Shown here in pieces: positions 49,349-59,616 of a stretch of DNA of 64,000 nt. Positions within the stretch are counted from its first letter, which is position 1, and each line of letters starts with the position of its first letter. The notes below the pieces were generated by a model. That model saw nothing but the letters and a program-made list of their open reading frames with translations. It was not told the origin of the DNA and searched no databases. Both the position numbers and the translations under genes were made by a program. This DNA comes from Meconema thalassinum (Eukaryota; Arthropoda; Insecta; Orthoptera; Tettigoniidae): positions 126,085,894-126,149,893 of the forward strand of contig OX336388.2 in NCBI GenBank assembly GCA_946902985.2, written 5' to 3'.

Positions 49349-51310
49349 CTACCTATGCTTGACCGTTTGCCACCCTTCCCCATCTCTAGTTGGAGATGAT
49401 GGGGCAGGAGAGCACACCTCAATCTCCACATCTCCGTCCGAAGACGAAGAAAATGGAGCGGGCGCTCTCTTGGGTTGCGCGCGGTCGTCGTCGGACCTCA
49501 CGAGTCTCGCTCTTGGGGAAGAGCGAGAGCGGTGTCGAGGGACTTCCTCCCGGTCCGAAGACTGGGTGTCTGTCCCCGACACGCCCCGAAGAGATTTCTT
49601 CTTGGATCGGCGCCGACGTGTGTTTGGGGAAGTAGATGGTCCCTTCCCCACAGACGCCGGGTCCTTATAAAACAAGGTCGCTCCTGCTGGCACCGCTCCA
49701 CTGGTAGTGGTGGGAGCGGGATGGCCAGCAGATACGTGAGCAGCCCTGCCTTTAGGAGAGGAAGAGAAACGGCGCTGAACCGTTCCCCTCTCCTCCGCCG
49801 ATCTATTTTCTTTTCTATAGGGGAGTTCCTCCATACGGACGGGCTTGGCTTCAGCAGGTTTCGCCCCCTTGGTGGTAGTGGGAGCAGAAAGGCCAGCAGA
49901 GACAGTAGCCACCCCGTCAGCAGGAGGACGAGAGAGACGGCGACGAACCGTCTCCCTCTTCTCCCCTATATTTTTCGTATTAGGTGGGCTGGAAGAAGGA
50001 CCAGCCCTGGTCGGCAAAGTCTTCTTTCCCCCTTTAGCTGGGGAAGACTTGTTCGCCGACCGTTTCGGAGAAGAAGAGGACTTCTTCTCCGAATTCGCCG
50101 GTTTAGGTGTTAAAACCGGCGCCTTCTTAACCGTGGCCGAAGAAGGTTTTGGGACCTCCTTCGGGCTGACAGTGCTCGCTGGTACAGCGAGGGGAGATTT
50201 CAAACTCGTACTAAAAGAGGACATCGAGGGTACTGCACTGGAAACTTTAACGGCAGGGGTGATTGAGGGCGTCGCTGCAGCTGCAAACGATACCCGAAAT
50301 TCGGGGGCATTCATATCACGGTACCTCTTGCGAGCGTCGTGATATGAAAGCCTGTCAAGAGTCCTGATTTCCTGGATCTTGGCTTCCATAATGAATTCAG
50401 GGCACTGTTTTGACCGTGGAGAGTGACTTCCTTGGCAGTTGGGACATATCGGGGGAGGCGTACACCTCTCGTCACCCTCATGTGTCCCCTTGCCACACTC
50501 TCTACATACGGCCTTCGCAGTACACCTGGCGGAAACATGCCCGAATCTCTGGCACTGGTAGCAGCGCATAGGTGGAGGGATGTACGGTCGCACATCGCAG
50601 TTGTACGATGTGACCTTCACCTGCTTAGGTACAACATCACCTTCAAAATGGAGAATAAAAGCGCCGGTATCGACGCTCCTTTCCCCAATCTTTCGGGTGA
50701 TGCGCCTAATCTTTGTGACGCCTCTCTTCCCCAGATCCCGCAACAGTTCAGCATCGCTATTCAAAATGAGGTCACGATGGAAAATAACTCCACGGACCTC
50801 ATTCAGCGTTTCGTGCTTTGTGATCTTAACGGGGATTTCGCCGAATTGCGTGCATTCCAGCAACGCTTCGGTTTGCTGCCGGCTAACGGTATGCAGCAAG
50901 AGCTGCCCGTTCCGGAGCTTGGAAATCCCGTTAAGATCACCAAATTTCCCCTCGATTTCCTCAGCGAAAATGATCGATTTTACGAGCTTGAAATCATCCC
51001 CGTCAGTCCTGGTAGCTACCAGGTAGCGAGGTGATCTGTCTGTCGCAAATCGTTGGTTAAAGGCTTCATCCCAAGGCGTATACACCTTGGGATTAGCTCG
51101 ACACTCCAGAGACGGCTTTTTAAGGGTGCCACCCTGTACAGGTGTCCGTGATCGCTTTGATGGCATCCCGGACGAAATCCTCCCCGAATACTGCCCACTC
51201 CGAACGGGGGCTATCACTGTGGGCGCCACCCAGCCAAGGCAATACCTACCTGGCATAGCAGATATTGCCCGGGGTCCCAGTGCCTCGAACAGGCACTTCC
51301 CCCTCGGCAT
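49349..51310 (-). CDS. I-clade LINE ORF1, Gag-like RNA-binding protein (653 aa)
   Basis: The ORF starts ATG at 51310, though the second Met at residue 49 (MPSKRSRTP) is an equally good start. Residues about 80-240 look like an RRM-type fold region (VRGVIFHRDL, LRDLGKRGVTKIRR). Around 255-310 are three zinc knuckles: CYQCQRFGHVSARC, CRECGKGTHEGDERC, CPNCQGSHSPRSKQC. The remaining half is Ser/Pro/Lys/Arg-rich and disordered. ORF1 proteins of I-type LINEs coat the RNA. Antisense frames on the plus strand (for example at 50423-51034) are shadows of this coding sequence. Confidence 0.92.
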   Translation of the reverse strand: MPRGKCLFEALGPRAISAMPGRYCLGWVAPTVIAPVRSGQYSGRISSGMPSKRSRTPVQGGTLKKPSLECRANPKVYTPWDEAFNQRFATDRSPRYLVATRTDGDDFKLVKSIIFAEEIEGKFGDLNGISKLRNGQLLLHTVSRQQTEALLECTQFGEIPVKITKHETLNEVRGVIFHRDLILNSDAELLRDLGKRGVTKIRRITRKIGERSVDTGAFILHFEGDVVPKQVKVTSYNCDVRPYIPPPMRCYQCQRFGHVSARCTAKAVCRECGKGTHEGDERCTPPPICPNCQGSHSPRSKQCPEFIMEAKIQEIRTLDRLSYHDARKRYRDMNAPEFRVSFAAAATPSITPAVKVSSAVPSMSSFSTSLKSPLAVPASTVSPKEVPKPSSATVKKAPVLTPKPANSEKKSSSSPKRSANKSSPAKGGKKTLPTRAGPSSSPPNTKNIGEKRETVRRRLSRPPADGVATVSAGLSAPTTTKGAKPAEAKPVRMEELPYRKENRSAEERGTVQRRFSSSPKGRAAHVSAGHPAPTTTSGAVPAGATLFYKDPASVGKGPSTSPNTRRRRSKKKSLRGVSGTDTQSSDREEVPRHRSRSSPRARLVRSDDDRAQPKRAPAPFSSSSDGDVEIEVCSPAPSSPTRDGEGWQTVKHR

Positions 51311-51529
51311 GCACAGGATTTATTCAGCTCCAGTATTCGGCCATGCAGGGACCTTCGTTGTAAGGCGGATACTACTGTAGGGTACATGGCGCACCCACCT
51401 GACGGGATGGGGCATACCGTCTAGGCTTTCTGGCCAGATGGCCAAGCTGGTGGCCCTTCCCCTAACAGCATGCATGTTTGTTTCTATTGGTCAAACCAGA
51501 GCTGGGACCAGAAAACCAAAATCGACCTT

Positions 51530-51720
51530 TATAAGGCCCCCTCTAAGTCGCCTTTTACGACAGGCAGGGGATACCGTGGATGAATTCTGCCCTCCCCATC
51601 CACAGGGGGTCTGAACAAATCAAAACTGGCAAGTTATTCGGCCATGTCGGCCCTATTAGTCGCCTCCTACGACAGGCAGGGCATACCGTGGGTGTATTCT
51701 ATCCCGCACCCACACGGGGG
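51530..51720 (-). promoter_or_regulatory. I-clade LINE 5' UTR with two diverged GGTATSCCCTGCCTGTCG units
   Basis: Minus strand: CACGGTATGCCCTGCCTGTC (about 51690) and CACGGTATCCCCTGCCTGTC (about 51575), each followed by GTA.RAGGCGACT and a short hairpin (GTCG..CGAC). Tandem 5' units often carry an internal promoter in LINEs; the function here is inferred. Confidence 0.5.
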
Positions 51721-51732
51721 TACTTGAAGTTG

Positions 51733-52579
51733 GTGGCTATTAAGGTGGCTACATACGTAACTGCAAGCTTGACAAGCACGCATGATCAATCTTGTTCTGC
51801 AAGCAGGCTTTAGCGTCTGTAGGATAATTCTGCGCAAGCATTTTAAATGTACAAGCAGCTTGGTGACATCATTTGGACTATATCTAGTGATCTGAAGAAT
51901 GTCAACCGTCAATAACCATTGTTCTCTACTGACCAATAACTGACGGTTCTTAACCAATATCATACTTCCTCTATCACTCCACGTGAACTCCAATGTCCCG
52001 CCCTGGTAGCCAGCTCGCATATCATTCGGGTCTCAGGTGTCCAGTGTTGCACAGCTGCACACAGTTCTGTCTAGTCTCGCTGCTTGCTCTCAGTGGCTAC
52101 GGTGTAAAGTTTGCAACACTGTGTTTCGCTCTAGGAAAGCCTTGGTTTACCGCAGACATGGAATGTAAACATATCCACCCTTGATCGTATTCTTCTTTTT
52201 CATTAAAGGTGTTATGAGCGACAAAAGGTTCAGATAAGTTTCTTCATTCATTCTGATATAATTATGCCATTCACGTGGATATATCTTCAATTCACTCAGC
52301 AAATTAATGTGGGAATAGGTATTTCTCTTCAATAACCTCTCTTTGCAGCACACATCACGCATCTTCTTTTGCGTTTTCCTCTTGTGGACAAGCAATCAAA
52401 GTGAGAGCATCGTCGTCCAAGCCCGTCATAGTGCAAGTGTCAACTGGCGCATGTTCAAGCATACTTGTACCGTGTGGAGTCGTAGGGAAATTTTGCATAT
52501 CTGTACAAAATGATTGATCATTCATGCTTGTCAAGCTTGCAGTTACTGTACGTGTGTAGCCACTTTAATATGATTGGCA
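51733..52579 (-). mobile_element. Internally deleted PIF/Harbinger-type element
   Basis: Ends are inverted repeats of about 60 bp: left GTGGCTATTAAGGTGGCTAC and right, reversed, CCAATCATATTAAAGTGGCT, both continuing TAACTGCAAGCTTGACAAGC and GATCAATC. It interrupts LINE R between the ETWKV block (52580-52605) and QLQVFINR (45386). The I-clade LINE then inserted at its edge. The I-LINE TSD overlaps the end, so the 3-bp Harbinger TSD cannot be read. Confidence 0.75.
52147..52395 (-). pseudogene. PIF/Harbinger transposase N-terminal remnant
   Basis: Reads LLSELKIYPREWHNYIRMNE then ETYLNLLSLITPLMKKKNT, the conserved N-terminal helix pair of PIF/Harbinger transposases (F/Y-x-x-LL-x-x-I-x-P-x-I-x-K). 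The DDE region is missing. Confidence 0.8.
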
Positions 52580-52605
52580 ACTTTCCATGTTTCGCATGCA
52601 TACAA

Positions 52606-53344
52606 GATGATGATGATGATAATTGTTGTTTTAAGAGGCCTAACATCTAGGTTATCGGCCCCTAATGGTTTGGGTGAGAGTGAAAGATGATAATGAAAAG
52701 TAAACTATAACTAAAACTAACTACTAACTTATAAACTGGAAGAATAAATGGAAAACAAAAGGAGAATAAGGCAAATAAAGGACAGGAAGAAAAGAAATGC
52801 CCTCAACCCTCGAAGAATGCGGATTGAGGGACTTGGAAGGAAGGAGAGCCATCAAAGGCAGATAGGAAAGTGAGAGAGGAGAGGGTCCACCCCAGAGGTA
52901 ACGGATAAAAGGGGGAAAACAGGACCCAGCTCAGGAATCTCTCGGGGTCGCTAACTCCCGAACTCACAAGCCGTGAGCCCCTGAGGGTGTAGCAATATCC
53001 AGGGTGAACCAGAAGTGGTGGGGCTACATACTCCCTGCCTCTTTGAGGGCCTTGAGCAGAAGGCAGGAGATAACATGAAAAGAAAAAGAAGGCTGACCCC
53101 TCGCAGAAGGAGGGTATCAGAAAAGATGAGACCAGGGCCAATTAAGGCGGGAAAGGAAGAGACTCCCTAGGCCTTGGATACCCTAATACCGTCGGGGTCG
53201 AAAGGGAACAAGAGTTGACCAAGTGAGATCGACAGGATAGAAGACGGAGAGGAGCCCGGCACAAGTAAGTGGAAGCAATGCCGGACTCAGCTGGGGCCCC
53301 GTGGTCGCCAACCTACGTCCCACTAGATGTGAGCCCCTGGAGGG
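52606..53344 (-). mobile_element. LINE-derived repeat Y, copy 2, with 10-bp TSD and ATC tail
   Basis: ATGCATACAA flanks it at 52596-52605 and 53345-53354. On the minus strand it ends in CTTAAAACAACAATTATC and (ATC)n, the same 3' architecture as the I-clade LINE (CCTTAAAACAACAAT), so it is a related but distinct family. It is 5'-truncated; its only open piece ends PFRPRRY. It inserted in LINE R inside the LLYAxE block. Confidence 0.82.
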
Positions 53345-53670
53345 ATGCATACAATAGGACAGCATTCACATTGGTATTAAAAATTCTGATTTTCGTCTTC
53401 CTGGATATGTTACGGTTTCTCCAGACTGGATAGAGCTGCACAAAAGCCCCATTTGCCTTTCTTATTCTGCTCTTGACGTCCTCCTCAGCCCCTCCACTTC
53501 TCGTTACCACACTTCCCAAGTAAACAAATGTATCCATCTGTTCTACATCTACTCCTCCCACAGTGAGACCAGCCTGTACTGTCGAGTTCACTCTCAGCTC
53601 TTTTGTCTTCTTTGAATTTATCTTAAGTCCAACGTTAGCAACTTCAAGTTCTAAGTTTGCCAGTTATAGC
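53345..53670 (-). pseudogene. LINE R, upstream coding piece
   Basis: Minus strand: NVGLKINSKKTKELR, then NSTVQAGLTVGGVDVEQMD, TFVYLGSVVTRSGGAEEDVK, RIRKANGAFVQLYPVWRN, FNTNVNAVLLYA. These are RT connection/thumb motifs that continue at 52605-52580 (LYACETWKV) and then at 45386. It is truncated upstream at about 53670, where a SINE Z tail (53690-53760) begins. Confidence 0.85.
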
Positions 53671-53767
53671 ACGGCAAGGAACAACAAAAAGTCGACAAGC
53701 AAGCTGCCCTCTGGGTGTCAAGTAACAAAGCTTGCACGCGGCACCCGAGACCATTCGATATTAATTT

Positions 53768-54955
53768 AAAACAAGTAGCTCCATGAAGAACTAAAGCCTA
53801 ATTTCATATACCGGTATCCTACTTATGTTAATTGCCACTATCATCATACAAAATTTCAGTTTGATTGCTGTAATAGATTCGTAGATATTGAGAACCGAAT
53901 AAATATTTCGGATCGTCGCCATGCTGGATTCTTATATAATAGGTCTTAGAGTTACGGTATGTACTGTTACATGACGATTATTGTGTACGTGTAGTATTCA
54001 AACTTCAATAGCATGATTAAGACACACGAAGTAAAAACGAGATTTTAAAATTTCGCACAGCAGCCATCTTTTGGTAATGGAAACAATTGAAATAAATTAG
54101 ACGCCAGTGGATTAACATTTGTATAAGGATTTACTGTATTAAGTTTCATTGCACTCTGATAGTTAAATTGCGAGAAACGTCCATGTGAATATTTATACTT
54201 CGCGACGCCGCCATTTTGGATTTGTGATCACCAGGTTCTTGGAAGTTCTGTATGTGAACTTATGTTCATAGCCCCTATGAAAATTAAGAGAATCAGTTTG
54301 ATTGCTGTAATAGATTGGTAGATATTGAGAACCGTCTAAATATTTTGGATGGTCACCATGTTGGATTGTTATATGTATAGGCCATAGAGCCATGTACCAT
54401 TAAAGGAAAATTATTGCGTAGGTTCATTTTTCAAACTTTCACTTTGATCGCATGATTACGACACACGAAATAAAAACTTAATTTTAAAATTCGCACAGCC
54501 GCCATCTTGAGGTTATGTAAACAATTGAACGAAGTTTGATTTTGGTGCATTACATTGTGTATAAACATATACTGTACCAAGTTTCATTGCGTTTGGTTGG
54601 TTAAATCGCGAGAAACGTCTATTTAAAAGTCACAACTTCGCTTGGCCACCATGTTGGTTTTGTAGTTACCAGGTTTACAAAAGTCACATAGGTGAACTTC
54701 TAATGGTTACCTTTATCACCGTACAAAATTGCAGGGTGATATCGGTAAAAGTTTTGGATATATTGAATGCTGATAAAATATTTCGCACAGCCGCCATGTT
54801 GAATTGGTGAGACGTAACAAAATTTGATGAGCACGGTCGGGGTCGTCCGGAATAGTGCTATGAACTTACCGAGTTTCATTGAAATCGCTCCAGCCGTTTA
54901 GATATTATAAGGTGTGAACACACACACACATAAATGAAAATGGCTAAAAATACAC
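53768..54955 (+). repeat. YY1/PHO-motif repeat, copy 3
   Basis: Starts AAAACAAGTAGCTCCATGAA. Motifs at about 53917 (CGCCATGCTG), 54062 (CAGCCATCTTTT), 54208 (CGCCATTTTG), 54354 (TCACCATGTTGG), 54499 (CGCCATCTTG), 54647 (CACCATGTTGG) and 54792 (CGCCATGTTG): two fewer than copies 1 and 2, consistent with loss of one dimer. Degenerate CA run and ..ATGGCTAAAAA end. Confidence 0.85.
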
Positions 54956-55129
54956 AAATTGTTGCCAATTGCATTAGGCGGGAAACACGCTTTTATGTAC
55001 AAAATGGTGTTACTTAATTGGATGGCATGTGTCGAACGTCACGCGTTCATCCTCAGATCCTGTTCACTTAGGGTTATGCTTATGCACAAACATAAAAGCA
55101 TGTTATTTTGTAACAATATCTTACTAGCT

Positions 55130-55568
55130 GGGTCAAGTTAGACATGCAAGGTTACAAAAATTCGCTTAGAGCTGAAAATTTGTACTAAAGGTCAAAACAC
55201 CATTATAAATGAAATGTGAAAAGTCCCCATCGATCCGATAACGGCAAAAAAAAATATCCAAGGTCAAAGTTCGCAAATATGTTTTTTTTTGCGTTTGTCA
55301 GCCAAACGGTAAGTTTTATCATACAAATAGATCAGACTAAAATTTTAGATCATGCCATTATATATAAAAATTGTCTCAACACTTTTTCCCCTAAGAGTTA
55401 CCGTTTTTGATATATAACGATTCAAAAAGTTGAGAGAGTTGTATTCTTCATAATATGCACACGTTTCCACGCCACCTGTGAGGTAGTGTACTTGGCGCGT
55501 TTTTTTTAACATGGTTTCCCCGGTAGGGCTATTCCACTATCTGTTGTGATCCTGTTTAATTCAATAAT
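55130..55568 (+). repeat. Outer arm, left, of a nested inverted repeat
   Basis: Reappears reversed at 59617-60085. Landmarks: GAAATGTGAAAAGTCCCCAT, AGGTCAAAGTTCGCAAATAT, GCCAAACGGTAAGTTTTATC, CACGCCACCTGTGAGGT.GT. Identity looks about 85-90 per cent by eye. Confidence 0.9.
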
Positions 55569-55599
55569 CTATATATATAAAAATCAATGTAACGTGATA

Positions 55600-57740
55600 G
55601 TTTGTCTGTGGGTATGTCTGTGGGTATGTCTCCTATGCGTTCATATACCATTCGTCCGATTGCGATGAAACTTGCGTGAGATGTTGAGTACACTCCAAGG
55701 AAGGTTTCTGACTTAGTAAATCCATTTTACAATAGGTAGCGCACGCGTAGATTCAACAAATGAGCGACTATGCGCGAAGCATTTCAACAAAGTCCCTTAT
55801 GTGTTCATATACCATTCGTCCGATAGCGATGAAACTTGGGTGAGGTGTTGTGTACACTTAAGTGAAGGTTTCAAAATTAGTGAATACATTTCACAGTAGA
55901 TAGCGCACGAGTAGATTCAACAAATGAGCGACGACACGCAATGCGTTTCAACAAAGTCCCGTATGCATTCATATACCATTCGTCCGATAGCTATGAAACT
56001 TGCGTAAAATGTTGTGTACACTGCAGGAAAATTTTCTGGCTTAGTACATCCACTTTACAATGGGCAGCGCACGAGTAGATTCAACAAATGAGCTACGACG
56101 CGCGAAGCATTTCAACAAAGTCACGTTTGCGTTCATATACCGTTCGTCGGATAGCGATGAAACTAGGCTGAGATTTTGTGTGCACTCCAGGGAAGGTTTC
56201 TAGCTCAGTAAATCCCTTTAAAAATAGGTAGAGCACGAGTAGAATCAACAAATGAGCGACGACGCGCGAAGCGTTTCAACAAAGTCCCATATAATGTCAT
56301 ATACCATTCATCCGATAGCGATGAAACTTGGGTGAGATGTTGTGTACACTCCAGGGAAGGTTTCTGTCTTAGTACATACATTTTACAATAGGTATCGCAC
56401 CAGTAGATTCAACAAATGAGGGATGACACGCGAAGCGTTTCAACAAAGTCCCGTATAAAGTCATATACCATTCGTCTGATAGTGATAAATGTTTGGTGAA
56501 TTGTTGTGTACACTCCAGGAAAGGTTTCTGGCTAAGTAAATCCATTTTACAATACGAAGCGCACGTTTATATTCAACAAATGAGTGACTACGCGCGAAGC
56601 GTTTCGACAACGTCCCGTATACGTTCACATACCATTCATCCGATTGCGATGAAACTTGGGTGAGATGTTGTGTACACTCCAGGGAAGGTTTCTGGCTGAG
56701 TACATCCATATTACAATATGTAGCGCAAGAGTAGAATCAACAAATGAGCGACGACACGCGAAGCGTTTCAACCAGGTCCCGTATGCATTCATGTACCATT
56801 CGTCCGTAGCTATGAAACTTGGGTGAGATGTTGTGTACACGTCATGGAAAATTTCTGTCTTAGTAAATCCACTATACAATATGCAGCGCCCAAGTTGATT
56901 CAACAAATGAGGGACGACGCGCGAAGAGTTTCAACAAAGTCCCGTATAAGGTCATATACCATTCTGCCGTTAGCGGTGAAACTTGGGTGAAATATGGTGG
57001 ACACTCCAAGGAAGGTTTCTGGCTTAGTAAATACTTTTCTCAGTAGGTAGCACACGAGTAGATTCGACAAATGAACGACGACACGCGGAGCGTTTCAATA
57101 CAGTCCCCTATGTCTTCATATCCCATTAGTCCGATAGCAATGACACTTGGGTGAGATGTTGTGGACACTTACGTGACGGTTTCTAACTTAGTAAATACAT
57201 TTTACAGTAGGTAGCGCACGAGTAGATTCAACAAATGAGTGACGGAGCGCGAATCGTTTAAACAAAATCAGGTATGCGTTCATATACTATTCATCCGATT
57301 GCGATGAAACATTGATCAGTTATTGTGTACCCGCCAGGGAAGGGGACTTAGTAAATCCATTTCACAATAAGTAGCGCAAGAGTAGATGCAACAAATGGGT
57401 GACGACGCGCGAAGCGTTTCAACAAAATCCCCTATTGCGTTCATATAACATTCTTCGATTGCGATGAAACCTTGATGAGTTATTGTGTACACGCCAGGGA
57501 AGGGCTTCGACTTAGTAATACATTTCTCAATAGGTAGCGCACGAGTAGATTCAACAAATGAGTGACAGCGCACGAATCGTTTAAACAAAACCCCGTATAC
57601 GTGCATATACCATTCATCCGATTGCGATGAATCATTGATGAGTTATTGTGTACACGCCAGGGAAGGGTTTCGACTTAGTAAATCCATTTCACAATTGGTA
57701 GCGTACGAGTTGATTCAACAAATGAGTGACAGCGATGAAA
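55600..57740. repeat. 165-bp tandem array (about 13 units)
   Basis: Each unit runs: TTCATATACCATTCGTCCGA, TAGCGATGAAACTTGGGTGA, GATGTTGTGTACACTCCAGG, GAAGGTTTCTGGCTTAGTAA, TTTACAATAGGTAGCGCACG, AGTAGATTCAACAAATGAGC, GACGACGCGCGAAGCGTTTC. Period about 160-170 bp with units diverged 10-20 per cent. It starts after ATATATATAAAAA..GTTTGTCTG and ends at ATTGGCATTGCAACGCATGC..GGGTACAGC, edges that recall Helentron-like elements. Confidence 0.92.
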
Positions 57741-57924
57741 CTTTTGAAAGTTGTTGTGCACGCTCCCACGAATGGTTCTAAATTAGAAAATCCATTTTAC
57801 GATAGCTTAGAGGCAGTTAACATGTTGTGTATCCAAAAGCACTTCATGAAACAGAATTTCAACGCCAACACTTTCTTTGATTGGCATTGCAACGCATGCC
57901 GGGTACAGCTTGTATTTAATAATA

Positions 57925-58285
57925 AAAAATGGTACTATTGGAAATTTTGAAAGCGGTGTGAATTTTAAGAAATTGGGGGAAATTATTCGGAATCATCTGA
58001 TATTTCTGCATCCTCATGTTCTTCTTCTTCTTCTTCTTCTTCTTCTGCTTCCTCTTCTTCTTCTTCTTCCTGCTGGGTGCAGGTAAATTGTCCTAACGGC
58101 GACGAATCAGATGTCCCCAAGCTGATATCGCATGAACACTCTTCTGATGGCAAATCGACATTGGAGCATGACTGGCCTTGACAACTGGTGCATGCTAATG
58201 AACAAAATAATCCAACTTTTTTTGCAGCCGCATTTAGCATTGCAAAAAACTTTGTTGAGGAGTTTTCCGGTGCAGGTGGGAGTAA
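57925..58285 (-). repeat. Inner arm, left, with Cys-rich coding relic
   Basis: Reversed match to 58598-58945. On the minus strand an open piece (58303-57983) reads VGLFCSLACTSCQGQSCSN, a CXC-type Cys-rich motif common in arthropod transposons, and then a long Glu run from a (TTC)n tract at 58019-58072. Confidence 0.8.
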
Positions 58286-58597
58286 AGTCTGGATTGGTTC
58301 CAATGTATTGTCGATTAACTTCCAATATTAACTTCTAAACCACACTTGAACTTGATAATATACCCGAAATAGATGTTGATAAGCAGAAGCAGAAGTTGGA
58401 GGAAGACAAGGTAATTGCAATTGTTTTTTGTTCCAACTGATGTTGAGCTTTCCCAGGTTTTAAAAAATAAATAATTTCTTCGGTTGGAGTTCGAGCAGTA
58501 AGTAATATCAGTAAGTAAACGTCTTTACCAACAACAACAACAGTTGTATTTGTCAAGTTGAACTGTTCTATTGCTCTTTCAATTATCAGGACATCAG

Positions 58598-58945
58598 CAA
58601 TTGTAAAAAGGGATGTAATGCTAAATGCGGCTGCAAAAAAGTTGGATTATTTTGTTCATTAGCATGTATCAGTTGTCAAGGCCAGTCATGCTCCAATGTT
58701 GATTTCCATCAGAAGAGTGTTCATACGATATCAGCTTGGAGCCATCTGATTCGTCACTGTTAGGACAATTTACCTGCACCCAGCAGGAAGAAGAGGAGGA
58801 ACAAGAAGAAGGAGAGGATCAAGAAGTAAAAGAAGAACAAGAACTTGAGGAAGCAGAAATATTAGATGATTCCGAATAATTTCCCCCAATTTCTTAAAAT
58901 TCACCCCACTTTCATCATTTCCAATAGTACCATTTTTTTAAAATA
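58598..58945 (+). repeat. Inner arm, right
   Basis: Pairs with 57925-58285; carries the same Cys-rich motif on the plus strand (NAKCGCKKVGLFCSLAC in a shifted frame) followed by a Glu/Lys-rich stretch, then CCGAATAATTTCCCCCAATT. The loop between the arms, about 310 bp, has no clear gene. Confidence 0.8.
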
Positions 58946-59616
58946 CTATCGGACCCGTGCGAGAAATCTCGCATGTTCATAAACCACACTTTCCCCAATA
59001 GGTTTATAATGAGAGACTTAAGGAGAAAGGTTGTTATGATTTTATTTCAACCAAATGATTATACATTTACATTTCAGTTAGAATTCCAAGTTCTACGTTC
59101 CCTAACTTAAGAAGGCAATCACTGAAAATTGGATCATCATAACACTCACCGGTTATTCGATATTTATGAAATTATACGATTTGAGTATCCATTTCTTTGA
59201 TTTACTGTTTCTAAAATCCATGAACAATGATAAAGGAAGGAACTCAGATGTTAAAAAAGACATGAAACAGGTGTCACAGCGGTTAAAATGTGAAGTGGAC
59301 AGCAATTATGGAGCGTATTTTCCTACAGCAACACTATATGCAAATCGCACACTTTTTACATTTTTTTGAAAGTCACTTTTTAAGGAAAGTATAGATATTT
59401 ATGAAATTAGAGTGCAATTCAGTTAGTTAGTTAGTTAGTTAGTTAGTTATTGTTGTTTTAAGGGGCGGAACTACGAGGTCATCTGCCCCTAGAGTGCAAT
59501 TCGTCACTGCTAATGTCTATTCTCTTTCATTAGAATGCTCATTTGTCACTATTGGTCTCTTTTAAGCGCCGGAGGAGGGATCTATACTACTGAAATAATA
59601 TATATGAATAAATATT
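58946..59616 (+). repeat. Repeat X, copy 2
   Basis: Starts GGACCCGTGCGAGAAATCTC (hairpin) and runs to CGCCGGAGGAGGGATCTATA. A reversed version is 35395-36112. It contains the 70-bp I-LINE tail insertion. Confidence 0.8.
59421..59490 (-). mobile_element. 70-bp 5'-truncated tail of the I-clade LINE, 12-bp TSD
   Basis: AGAGTGCAATTC flanks it at 59409-59420 and 59491-59502. Its sequence (AGTT)n-ATTGTTGTTTTAAGGGGCGG..CATCTGCCCCT equals the 3' end of the element at 45387-51720 (45387-45448). Copy X1 at 35395-36112 lacks the insertion, showing the empty site. Confidence 0.9.

Larger units (their letters stand above)
45387..51720 (-). mobile_element. Full-length I-clade LINE with two intact ORFs and 12-bp TSD
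   Basis: TACTTGAAGTTG flanks the element at 45375-45386 and 51721-51732. On the minus strand: 5' UTR 51720-51311, ORF1 51310-49349, 28-bp gap, ORF2 49320-45646, 3' UTR ending in CCGCCCCTTAAAACAACAAT and an (AACT)n tail. Total 6334 bp. Both ORFs lack stops. A 70-bp copy of the same 3' end is inserted at 59421-59490, showing the family is mobile in this genome. Confidence 0.95.

Noticed and set aside
49341..51380. Several plus-strand open frames of 80-210 codons
   Set aside because: Antisense shadows of the GC-rich ORF1 of the I-clade LINE; no start context or motif of their own.
55600..57740. CRISPR array or coding repeat
   Set aside because: A 165-bp tandem satellite with diverged units, no spacers, and frames broken in every unit.
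57983..58303. 106-codon Cys-rich, Glu-rich secreted-looking protein
   Set aside because: It lies in an inverted-repeat arm, the Glu run is a TTC microsatellite, and the mirror arm is frameshifted; most likely a transposon relic.
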